From Candidatus Poribacteria bacterium (lineage in GTDB: Bacteria > Poribacteria > WGA-4E > PCPOR2b), in assembly GCA_022822785.1 (NCBI GenBank), contig JAJEAL010000110.1, positions 1 through 35,955 on the forward strand: a stretch of 35,955 nucleotides of DNA. The letters run 5' to 3'. Every line of letters starts with the position of its first letter. Position 1 is the stretch's first letter. Positions 27,343-34,651 of this stretch are shown here, piece after piece. Made by a program: the position numbers and the translations under genes. The notes below the pieces were generated by a model, which was given only the letters and a program-made list of their open reading frames with translations, was not told the DNA's origin and searched no databases.

Positions 27343-27723
27343 TTATTTCCCTTCTTCTGCATCCCGTTCGAACAGCTGCAATAGCATATCATTCGGACCC
27401 TTAAAGAACGCCAGACGAATGCCACCGGCGCCCGCGTCGAAGGGTTCTTTCTCGATGGGCACCCCTTTGTCCCTCAGTTCTTGGGTGCTCACATCTACGC
27501 TATCAACCCTGAAGGAGATGTGATGGAAACCTTCTTCTGCTTCCATCGATTTTTTCGGCATCAATTCTAGGATCATTTCGCCTGCTCTAAGAAAGACATA
27601 GTCTTCATCGTCCTCGACAGGAAAACGCTCGATGACTTCTAGTCCGAGAGTCTCGGTATAAAATTTGACAGCACCTTCGACATCGTCGGTAACTAGGGCT
27701 ATCTTGTGAACCTTATGGATCAT
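27343..27723 (-). CDS. VOC/glyoxalase family protein
   Basis: 126 residues, a single pair of beta-alpha-beta3 modules; AGAGGAG precedes the minus-strand ATG. Metal-ligand candidates are H6 (VHKIAL), E53 (ILELMP), H68 (FHHISFRV) and E119 (LQLFER), the complete set for a divalent-metal VOC enzyme. The wording is close to methylmalonyl-CoA epimerase and glyoxalase I, either of which is possible. It follows coxM by about 200 bp with a strong hairpin between them, so it may be a separate transcript. Confidence 0.85.
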   Translation of the reverse strand: MIHKVHKIALVTDDVEGAVKFYTETLGLEVIERFPVEDDEDYVFLRAGEMILELMPKKSMEAEEGFHHISFRVDSVDVSTQELRDKGVPIEKEPFDAGAGGIRLAFFKGPNDMLLQLFERDAEEGK

Positions 27724-27873
27724 CCTTAGTCTCCTCTTGGCTGTTAGTAGCGAATTTTGTTTGGGTACTGAATCGTCTCTCGTAGGTAGGTTTTAAATCG
27801 GGAAGGACAGACAAATTTTGAAGGGTAGGTATGTAATTTGGGGTGTCTGATGATTTAATAATGAGCAGGCAAG

Positions 27874-27911
27874 GCGTCAAACGTAAAGCAGAAGTCGTTA
27901 ACGTTTGACGC
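27874..27911 (-). terminator. Perfect 11-bp stem-loop downstream of coxM
   Basis: GCGTCAAACGT (27874-27884) and ACGTTTGACGC (27901-27911) are exact complements with a 16-base loop, 15 bp past the coxM stop. The stem would form at the 3' end of a coxSLM transcript. No T-run follows on the minus strand, so it may act as a 3' stabilising structure rather than a Rho-independent terminator. Confidence 0.5.
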
Positions 27912-27926
27912 ATTACCTTTTACATA

Positions 27927-28781
27927 TTACGAGGCAGCTGCCTCAATCGCGCGACGGGTGTAGACCTTCGCCAAATTCTGGCGATACGCCTGACTTGCGT
28001 GAATGTCCTCTAACGCAGTTATTCCGTCAACCGCTTTCTCTGCAGCGGCAGCGATGTTACCAGCGGTTAGTGCCGCTCCTGTCAATTCGGACTCGACACC
28101 CGATGCCCGATAGGGAGCATCTGACACGCCGGTGATACCGACAGCAACGCTTTGGCAGGTATCGCCAGCCTTAGTCAAAACAACTGCTACACCGGTCAGA
28201 GCAAATCCTGATGCGACTTGATGCATCTTCAGGTATGTCCCCTTGGTGTCTGCATCTGGAATCGATACATGGATTGCCGTAAGGATTTCATCTTCGCCAA
28301 GGTCTGTTTCGTACAGTCCTTGGAAGAAATTGGTTGCTTTGACAGTGCGTTGGCCATCGGGTCCAGCGATCTGGAGGTCAGCATCAAGTGCGAGGATTGC
28401 CGCGGGCCAATCAGCAGCGGGATCCGCGTGTGCGAGACTTCCACCAAGTGTGCCCTTGTTGCGTACCTGTACATCCCCAATTTCGCTAGCCGTCTGTGCA
28501 AGCAGCGGCACCCTCTGTTGGACCAGATCTGCACTCTCCAATTCATGATGCGTCGTCAGCGCACCGATAACCAATTTGTCGTCTGACTCGGAAATCCCTC
28601 TTAAGCTGCCAATCTGTCCGATATCGATGATAACCGCCGGTTCTGCCAAGCGTAATTTCATCGTTGGGATCAGGCTATGCCCACCGGCGAGCACCTTCGC
28701 ATCGTCTCCATGTTCCTGTAAAAGCGACAATGCTTCATCGAGTGCTGTTGGTGCAAAGTATTCAAAACTTCCCGGAATCAT
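27927..28781 (-). CDS. coxM: Molybdenum hydroxylase FAD-binding subunit (CoxM-like)
   Basis: 284 residues with AAGGAGG before ATG. FAD-binding motifs are AGGHS (32-36) and TLGGSLAHADPAAD (111-124), as in the medium subunit of CO dehydrogenase and other xanthine-oxidase family enzymes. It passes electrons from the iron-sulfur subunit to an acceptor. It is third in the order S-L-M on the minus strand, 29 bp after coxL. The symbol reflects family resemblance; the substrate may not be CO. Confidence 0.88.
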   Translation of the reverse strand: MIPGSFEYFAPTALDEALSLLQEHGDDAKVLAGGHSLIPTMKLRLAEPAVIIDIGQIGSLRGISESDDKLVIGALTTHHELESADLVQQRVPLLAQTASEIGDVQVRNKGTLGGSLAHADPAADWPAAILALDADLQIAGPDGQRTVKATNFFQGLYETDLGEDEILTAIHVSIPDADTKGTYLKMHQVASGFALTGVAVVLTKAGDTCQSVAVGITGVSDAPYRASGVESELTGAALTAGNIAAAAEKAVDGITALEDIHASQAYRQNLAKVYTRRAIEAAAS

Positions 28782-28810
28782 TCGTTATTTCCTCCTTTCT
28801 TCACTTTAGA

Positions 28811-31147
28811 TTAACCCTTCGCATCTTGGATCGCCTGCCACACACGGTTCGGCGTTAACGGCATTTCAATGTCCTTCACTCCAAACGGTGATAAAGCGTC
28901 CACAACAGCATTGACCATACACGGCGTTGAGCCAATCGTCCCGGCTTCGCCAACGCCCTTGACCCCCATCGGGTTTACAGGTGAGGGTGTCACCGTGTGG
29001 TCTGTTTCAAAGTGAGGTACCTGTGTCGCCTTGGGAACGGCATAGTCCATAAATGAGCCGGTCAACAGCTGTCCGCTCTCATCGTAAACTGCCCCTTCAT
29101 ACAATGCTTGCCCCAAACCTTGGGCAATGCCACCATGTACCTGTCCAGCAACGAGTAAAGGATTGATGATATTGCCAACATCGTCAACACATACATATCG
29201 CTGAATTTCAATCTCGCCGGTATTGGCATCCACCTCAACAACTGCAATGTGAGCACCGAACGGATACGTGAAGTTCGACGGTTCAAAGAAATGTGTTGCT
29301 TCAAGTCCAGGCGTTGTGTCCGGTGGCAGATTCTTGGCGACGTGTGCTTCTAGGGCAACCTCTGCGAAAGCGACTGACTGATCCGGCGAACCTTCAACTA
29401 AGATGTTTCCATCTGCAAAGACGAGGTCGTCAGGATTCGCTTCCAGTATATGGGCTGCGAACTTTGCCATCTTCTCTTTCACCTCGCCCGCAGCGATAAC
29501 CATCGCGGTTCCCCCGACAGCTGTCGCTCGACTACCAAAGGTGCCGATACCGTAGGGTTGTCTTCCTGTGTCTCCGTGAACCACTATGACATCATCAATG
29601 TCAACGCCGAACTCATCGGCAACCATCTGTGCAAAGGTGGTCTCTTGACCTTGCCCGTGTGGAGAAACACCTGTCAAGACTGTAATCTTACCAGTGGGTT
29701 CAACACGAACAGTGCTACTTTCCCAACCGCCAGCGGGCATCGCTATAGATGGTCCCATCCCACAAATCTCCGCATAGGTAGAAATACCGATTCCTAGATA
29801 TCTTCCCTCCTGACGGAGCTGTGCCTGCTGATTTCGTAGCGCATCATAATCGACAATGTCCAACGCCTTATTGAAGCTTTCTTGGTAGTTGCCGCTGTCG
29901 TAGATAATTCCAGTTGGAATTTCCAGGGGGAACTCAGCCGGCTGCGGGAAGTTCTTGAACCGAATGTCTTTCGGATCCATTCCTACTGTTGACGCTGCTA
30001 AATCAACCATACGCTCAATGATGTAGGTGGCTTCAGGCCGTCCTGCACCACGATATGCATCCGTTGCCATCTTATTCGTTAAGACGCCGACCATCTCAAT
30101 CTGGACATTCGGAATCTTATAACAACCTACAATCATAAGGTTTGTCAGTGTAGGAATTAACGTGGTCAGCAACTGATAGGAGGCACCAAGGTCGGCGAGG
30201 ATTCTCGCACGGATCCCAGTGATTGTACCATCGTTGTTGACCGCGACATCCACATAGTTGACTTGGTCTCGCCCATGGATTGTTGTTGTAAAGTTCTCAG
30301 TCCGCTTTTCGGTCCATTTCACCGGCTTGCACAGCTGTATCGCCAAATGTGAGACAACGACCTCTTCAGGGTACACATTCAGCTTACTGCCAAAGCCGCC
30401 GCCAACTTCCGGGGCGATGACGCGCACTTTCTGTTCAGGCACGTTCACGATAAGCGATAGCTGAGTTTTAAGAATATGAGGAACCTGCGTTGATGACCAG
30501 ACGGTCAGGGTGCCTTCACCCGGTAGGTATTCAGCCAATACTCCACGCGTTTCCATCGCATTCGGAATTAGACGCTGATTGACGAAACGTTGAGATACGA
30601 CATGATCCGCTTCTGCGAGCGCCGCATCTACATCTCCTGCTTCCAGCGGCATCGTAAAACCGATATTATCGCCAAAGTCATCGTAAATCAACGGCGAGTC
30701 TGCTTCTACTGCCTTGTCAAGGTCAGTAATGGCGGGTAGTTCTTCATAATCAACTTCAATCAAGTCTAGCGCATCTCTGGCAATATACGCCTCCGTCGCT
30801 ACAACCGCAGCGACTGGCTCGCCAACGAAACGTACACGTCCCACTGCAAGTGGCGGATGATCGGGAACCTTAAGATCCGGAATTTCTGCGCCACAAGGGA
30901 TACCCCCAACTTCGCCAAGATCATCGGCGGTAATCACCGTAACAACGCCAGGTAATTCTTTCGCTGCCGATGTATCGATGCTATTGATGACTGCGTGTGC
31001 ATAATCGCTACGTAGGAATGCACAGTGAAGGGTGCCCACTAGCTTAATATCGTCGACATAATGGGATAACCCTTGGATTAAGCGCGGGTCCTCACGTCGC
31101 TTAATCGGGGCACCCATCATCCGAGTCGGGGCCGCTATTGTCGCCAT
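28811..31147 (-). CDS. coxL: Molybdenum hydroxylase large subunit, form II CoxL-like
   Basis: 778 residues with AGGAGG before the minus-strand ATG. It starts with the MGAPIKRREDPRLIQG pattern of CoxL proteins and binds molybdopterin cytosine dinucleotide. The loop that in true CO dehydrogenase (form I) reads AYRCSFR with an active-site Cys here reads AYRGAGR (364-370), the form II signature. The active-site Glu is kept in GVGEAGTIGS near residue 735. Form II enzymes have been proposed to oxidise CO poorly or to act on other substrates such as aldehydes or N-heterocycles. Subunit order S-L-M agrees with form II. No cox accessory genes (coxD/E/F, maturation chaperones) are visible nearby. Confidence 0.93.
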   Translation of the reverse strand: MATIAAPTRMMGAPIKRREDPRLIQGLSHYVDDIKLVGTLHCAFLRSDYAHAVINSIDTSAAKELPGVVTVITADDLGEVGGIPCGAEIPDLKVPDHPPLAVGRVRFVGEPVAAVVATEAYIARDALDLIEVDYEELPAITDLDKAVEADSPLIYDDFGDNIGFTMPLEAGDVDAALAEADHVVSQRFVNQRLIPNAMETRGVLAEYLPGEGTLTVWSSTQVPHILKTQLSLIVNVPEQKVRVIAPEVGGGFGSKLNVYPEEVVVSHLAIQLCKPVKWTEKRTENFTTTIHGRDQVNYVDVAVNNDGTITGIRARILADLGASYQLLTTLIPTLTNLMIVGCYKIPNVQIEMVGVLTNKMATDAYRGAGRPEATYIIERMVDLAASTVGMDPKDIRFKNFPQPAEFPLEIPTGIIYDSGNYQESFNKALDIVDYDALRNQQAQLRQEGRYLGIGISTYAEICGMGPSIAMPAGGWESSTVRVEPTGKITVLTGVSPHGQGQETTFAQMVADEFGVDIDDVIVVHGDTGRQPYGIGTFGSRATAVGGTAMVIAAGEVKEKMAKFAAHILEANPDDLVFADGNILVEGSPDQSVAFAEVALEAHVAKNLPPDTTPGLEATHFFEPSNFTYPFGAHIAVVEVDANTGEIEIQRYVCVDDVGNIINPLLVAGQVHGGIAQGLGQALYEGAVYDESGQLLTGSFMDYAVPKATQVPHFETDHTVTPSPVNPMGVKGVGEAGTIGSTPCMVNAVVDALSPFGVKDIEMPLTPNRVWQAIQDAKG

Positions 31148-31185
31148 AGTATCAGTCCTCCTATTTGCGTCCTATATTTTGCTTG

Positions 31186-31659
31186 TTAGCCCTGCATCTT
31201 CTCCGCGGCGTATTGAACCGCTTCAACAATATGTTGATAGCCAGTGCAGCGGCAGAGATTACCTTCCAATCCGTGCCGAATTTCGTCTTCCGTCGGGTTG
31301 GGATTCCGTGCTAGCAACTGATGGGCTGCCATAATCATTCCAGGGGTGCAGAACCCGCACTGCAAACCGTGACGTTCCCAGAACCCTTCTTGGATCGGGT
31401 GGAGATCTCCATTCTGTGCCAAACCTTCAATGGTTGTGATTTCCGCACCATCCGCTTGGACTGCTAGCATCGTACACGATTTGACCGCTTGTCCATTGAC
31501 GGTAACCGTACAAGCACCACACAAGCTCGTTTCACAACCAACATGTGAGCCCGTCAGACCAACGACATCTCGGATGTAGTGAACCAAAAGCATCCGTGGC
31601 TCAACTTCGTGTGTGTGTGCCTCTCCATTAATTGTTGTATGAATGACTTTCTTAGCCAA
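31186..31659 (-). CDS. coxS: Molybdenum hydroxylase [2Fe-2S] subunit (CoxS-like)
   Basis: 157 residues from a TTG eight bases after AGGAGG on the minus strand; no better ATG fits. Eight cysteines for two [2Fe-2S] clusters are in place: C42, C47, C50 and C62 (plant-ferredoxin-type, [10 protein letters not shown]), and C101, C104, C136 and C138 (CGFC...CRC). It carries electrons from the molybdenum site in CoxL to FAD in CoxM. It is first in the operon, 38 bp ahead of coxL, with a promoter candidate about 75-105 bp upstream. Confidence 0.94.
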   Translation of the reverse strand: MAKKVIHTTINGEAHTHEVEPRMLLVHYIRDVVGLTGSHVGCETSLCGACTVTVNGQAVKSCTMLAVQADGAEITTIEGLAQNGDLHPIQEGFWERHGLQCGFCTPGMIMAAHQLLARNPNPTEDEIRHGLEGNLCRCTGYQHIVEAVQYAAEKMQG

Positions 31660-31735
31660 GAGTATTACCTCCTTTTACACGTCTCGTCCCTGATGCGACG
31701 AGCGAAAATGTTGCATTCCTCTTTGAATTAAACGG

Positions 31736-31765
31736 CATTATATCAGAATCATTTTTTCGCTGCAA
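31736..31765 (-). promoter_or_regulatory. Candidate promoter for coxSLM
   Basis: Read on the minus strand, TTGCAG (31765-31760) is followed by GATAATAAT (31744-31736), which offers GATAAT at 15 bp or AATAAT at 18 bp, each 5 of 6 to the -10 consensus. It lies about 75 bp before the coxS start. The -35 match is weak. Confidence 0.35.
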
Positions 31766-31773
31766 TAAAAAAA

Positions 31774-31989
31774 GGGAAGGTTCTAGAGCTATTCAGTTGT
31801 CCATTTTTTGATTGATTTCTAAATGACCCGAACCCGTAGGTGCTCCGTTCCGGGAGTTTTCAACTTGCCTCCCGCCTGTCCCGATTCATCGGGGATGTAT
31901 CGGGGCGGGGCATTTTGCCCTGCCGTAGCCTTGACCGGGAGATCGAGTTACTGAAAAATTAAATGACCCTGGGGAAGGTTCTTGCGCTA
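31774..31989. repeat. Nested direct repeats flanking a GC-rich palindromic block
   Basis: An 18-bp near-repeat (16 of 18 identical, GGGAAGGTTCTnGnGCTA) occurs at 31774-31791 and 31972-31989. Inside it, TAAATGACCC occurs at 31820-31829 and 31960-31969. Between these lies a palindromic block. CCCGAT/ATCGGG (31880-31893, with a second ATCGGG at 31899-31904) gives one hairpin. CCCGCC (31871-31876) can pair with GGCGGG (31904-31909). GGCGGGGC (31904-31911) pairs with GCCCTGCC (31917-31924) with one G-U. The surroundings are AT-rich. This resembles a REP- or MITE-like insertion, but no copy elsewhere in the window confirms it. Confidence 0.5.
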
Positions 31990-32046
31990 GGAAACTGACA
32001 GGAAAACTAATCGTGTTTGAAGGTTTTTTCTTGGATTTTCTGTTGT

Positions 32047-32074
32047 TTGCAAAAAAATAACAAAATGATAAAAT
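32047..32074 (+). promoter_or_regulatory. Candidate promoter for sigma-ankyrin gene
   Basis: TTGCAA (32047-32052) and TAAAAT (32069-32074) are separated by 16 bp in an AT-rich stretch, about 80 bp before the start codon. The string TGCAAAAAA followed by TAAAATAAA recurs before the second sigma-factor gene. Confidence 0.45.
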
Positions 32075-32153
32075 AAACCTAGTTTTCTACACGGATCATC
32101 TTAGTGAGTTGGGATTATTATAGCGAAACCTGTTAATAGAAAAAGAGGTTGAT

Positions 32154-34436
32154 ATGGAAGAACTAGGATTACTTATCCGTTGTGCACAAGCCGGGGATCT
32201 GGACGCCTATAGTGCAATTGTTCAACAATTCCAAGACATGGCAGTGGGCTACGCCTACTCGATCTTGGGGGATTTTCATTTGGCTGAAGATGCCGTGCAA
32301 GAGGCGTTCATCGAAGCGTATCCGATTCTTTCAAGAGTCTACGGTCCTGCTGCTTTCCCGGGCTGGTTTCGGCGGATTATTTTCAAACATTGCAATCGTT
32401 TAACACGCGGGAAGCGCGACGAGCTTATGTCCCTGGAAACAATGGTCAATATACCTTCGGGTAGAAGGGACCCAGCGGTTGAAATTGAGGAACAAGAGAC
32501 GAAATCCCTCGTGTTGGCTGCGGTTGCTGCATTGCCGGAGAACCAGCGTCAGGTAACAACGCTCTTCTATATCAGCGGTTTTTCACAGAAACATATTGCG
32601 GACTTCCTAGAGGTACCGGTGACAACCGTTGATAACCGTCTTCGTGCCTCAAGGAAAAAGCTAAAAGCAACCTTACATTCTGAAAGGATGATTATCATGT
32701 TGAAAGATACACTTGGTGAAAACGCTCCCTCACGCGACGATTCTCTTGTTAATGCAATCGGCATCTGCAATGCAGCTCAGGCGGGGGACCTGCAACGGGT
32801 ACAGGAGATTCTCGCTGTCAAGCCGGAGTTAGCAACCCAAGATATTGCTTCAAATAATGAACATCAACCCATCCATCTTGCAGCAGAGGAAGGTCATGCC
32901 GAAATTGTGCGTGTGCTACTCGAAGCAGGTGCGGATCCGCTCAGCGGAATATATCCTCACCGTGACGCTACCAGTGCGCTCACTATGGCAAAGGACCGGA
33001 ATCACAGCCCTGTCGTTGAAGTTATTGAGGGGTGGCTCAACGAACAACGGGGAACAACGCCAAAAGGGGAAGCCTTAACTCGCGCTGCATCGGATGGCGA
33101 TATTGAGGGGATTCGCTCGCTGCTGAATGAAGATGGGAGACTTATCAATGCAACCGATGGAGGTGGAAAAACTGCGCTTTTCAAAGCAATAGAGCGGGGC
33201 GATCTATCACTTGTTCTTGAATTGCTAGACCGGGATGCCGATATTAACCATCGAGCCGCAGACGGAAGCCGACCGCTCCACCACTGTCTCGCACACAGTT
33301 GGAAGGTGCGAGACGAGATGTACAAAACCTACACTCTCCTCGCGGGTGCGCTGATCGCGCGAGGCGCACAGTATGATCTCTGGGTTGCCTGCGGCGTTGG
33401 CGATGTCGAAGGTGCGAAGCGGCTGATTGATGCCTGCAAGGACGCGATGCAGCTCTTCAAAAGCAGAGAGCCATTTTGGGGCGACTATGAGAACCCATTG
33501 GTCGTCGCCTGTTTCCGCGGGAATACTGAAATTGTCCGATTGTTGATTGATGCCGGGGCAGATCCCGATTCGCCGTTTGAGATTGATGTCGCCGGTGAGC
33601 AGGTGAAACAGTGGGGGCATCCACTTTGGCTGGCAGCAAATCGCGGACATTATAATGTTGTGAAGTTGCTTCTTGAGCGTGGGGCAAACCCAAACACAGC
33701 GGTCTATGCCTCCGGTAACGCTGTCTGCTGGGCATATCAATATGGACACAAGCGCGTCGCGGACCTGATGTTTCAGCACGGCGCTGTTGCTGACCTGTTG
33801 AGTTACTGTTTGACAAATAATCTCCCCGCTATTGCCGAGATTCTTCATCGAGACGCTTCGGAACGCAGAGATTTACTATGGAGCGCGATTCTGGCGGGCA
33901 ATATCGATGTAGTAGCGATGGGATTGCGCGATAACCCTCAGCTTGATGATGCCAAGTGGTTTGATCTGTTGGAACAATCGGTACGGGGTTGGCGTCTAGG
34001 CGACTTGAAAATCAACAACGACGGATTTGACCGGCGCAACTACATCACAATTTTAGATATGCTGCTCAGATATGGGATAGACCCAAACCTCCGGAATCCG
34101 AGGGATGACCGGTTCAATTTCACGATTCTGCATCACTTGGCTGGTAAGAGTTGCAATTCCAGAACTTATGGGCATACGGCGGAAGAGGTCGTTGAGTTTG
34201 CCCGTATGTTCATCAAGCATGGCGCCGATATTGACGCGATGGAAGATAAACTAAAATCTACTCCGCTCGGTTGGGCTGCACGATTTGGGCAGAAGAAGTT
34301 GGCTGAGTTCCTGCTTGAGCATGGCGCAAACCCGAATCTGGCTGGCGCACCGTGGGCAACCCCACTTGCTTGGGCAGAGAAGAAAGGGCATCCAGAAATC
34401 GCTGAAATCCTCCGAGAACACGGTGCCACAGCGTAG
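32154..34436 (+). CDS. ECF-type RNA polymerase sigma factor fused to ankyrin repeats
   Basis: 760 residues; AAAGAGG precedes the ATG. Residues about 14-88 are sigma region 2 (GDFHLAEDAVQEAFIEAY, then FPGWFRRIIFKHCNR). Residues about 118-175 are region 4, with a helix-turn-helix (FSQKHIADFLEVPVTTVDNRLRASRKK). Region 3 is absent, as in ECF factors. After a linker (176-205), ankyrin-type repeats continue to the end. The clearest are at about 237-263, 338-365, 447-472, 489-514, 702-728 and 735-757 (for example HLAAEEGHAEIVRVLLEAGADP), with degenerate ones between. The sigma part directs RNA polymerase to promoters; the ankyrin part probably binds a protein that controls it. No separate anti-sigma gene adjoins. 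One uninterrupted frame, so a true fusion in this sequence. Confidence 0.92.
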   Translation: MEELGLLIRCAQAGDLDAYSAIVQQFQDMAVGYAYSILGDFHLAEDAVQEAFIEAYPILSRVYGPAAFPGWFRRIIFKHCNRLTRGKRDELMSLETMVNIPSGRRDPAVEIEEQETKSLVLAAVAALPENQRQVTTLFYISGFSQKHIADFLEVPVTTVDNRLRASRKKLKATLHSERMIIMLKDTLGENAPSRDDSLVNAIGICNAAQAGDLQRVQEILAVKPELATQDIASNNEHQPIHLAAEEGHAEIVRVLLEAGADPLSGIYPHRDATSALTMAKDRNHSPVVEVIEGWLNEQRGTTPKGEALTRAASDGDIEGIRSLLNEDGRLINATDGGGKTALFKAIERGDLSLVLELLDRDADINHRAADGSRPLHHCLAHSWKVRDEMYKTYTLLAGALIARGAQYDLWVACGVGDVEGAKRLIDACKDAMQLFKSREPFWGDYENPLVVACFRGNTEIVRLLIDAGADPDSPFEIDVAGEQVKQWGHPLWLAANRGHYNVVKLLLERGANPNTAVYASGNAVCWAYQYGHKRVADLMFQHGAVADLLSYCLTNNLPAIAEILHRDASERRDLLWSAILAGNIDVVAMGLRDNPQLDDAKWFDLLEQSVRGWRLGDLKINNDGFDRRNYITILDMLLRYGIDPNLRNPRDDRFNFTILHHLAGKSCNSRTYGHTAEEVVEFARMFIKHGADIDAMEDKLKSTPLGWAARFGQKKLAEFLLEHGANPNLAGAPWATPLAWAEKKGHPEIAEILREHGATA

Positions 34437-34465
34437 TACCTTCCAACATTGAAATATGAAATGCG

Positions 34466-34496
34466 AAAGCCGATCTATCATAGGTCGGCTTTTTTT
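34466..34496 (+). terminator. Rho-independent terminator after sigma-ankyrin gene
   Basis: AAAGCCGATCT (34466-34476) pairs with AGGTCGGCTTT (34482-34492) over 11 bp with one G-T wobble and a five-base loop, followed directly by seven T. This is a textbook intrinsic terminator, 30 bp past the stop codon, and it separates the two sigma-factor transcripts. Confidence 0.9.
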
Positions 34497-34572
34497 ATTG
34501 ACCATAAACTTTTTGGTAAAACATGTTCCCTCCACTTGCTTTATTCTGCTAATCTAAATCAAAAACGAAAAA

Positions 34573-34603
34573 TTTACGCTTCAATGCAAAAAAGTGCTAA
34601 AAT
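34573..34603 (+). promoter_or_regulatory. Candidate promoter for second sigma-factor gene
   Basis: TAAAAT (34598-34603) lies about 50 bp before the start codon. TTTACG or TTACGC (34573-34579) is 18-19 bp upstream. TGCAAAAAA just before the -10 is shared with the promoter region of the preceding sigma-factor gene. The -35 is weak. Confidence 0.35.
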
Positions 34604-34651
34604 AAATTTCGGAACTGTGTCTTAATGAGTGTAAGGGAGGAACAGAGAGCC

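Larger units (their letters stand above)
31660..32153. other. 494-bp intergenic region between divergent coxS and sigma-factor genes
   Basis: This is the only non-coding stretch above 300 bp. From left to right it holds the coxS ribosome site and promoter candidate, an AT-rich stretch, a set of nested direct repeats around a GC-rich hairpin block (31774-31989), and then a very AT-rich promoter candidate for the sigma-ankyrin gene. I see no tRNA, CRISPR or convincing small gene in it. Confidence 0.7.

Noticed and set aside
33225-33848. Minus-strand open frame of 207 codons opposite the ankyrin repeats
   Set aside because: Antisense to a well-supported gene; no domain and no Shine-Dalgarno sequence.
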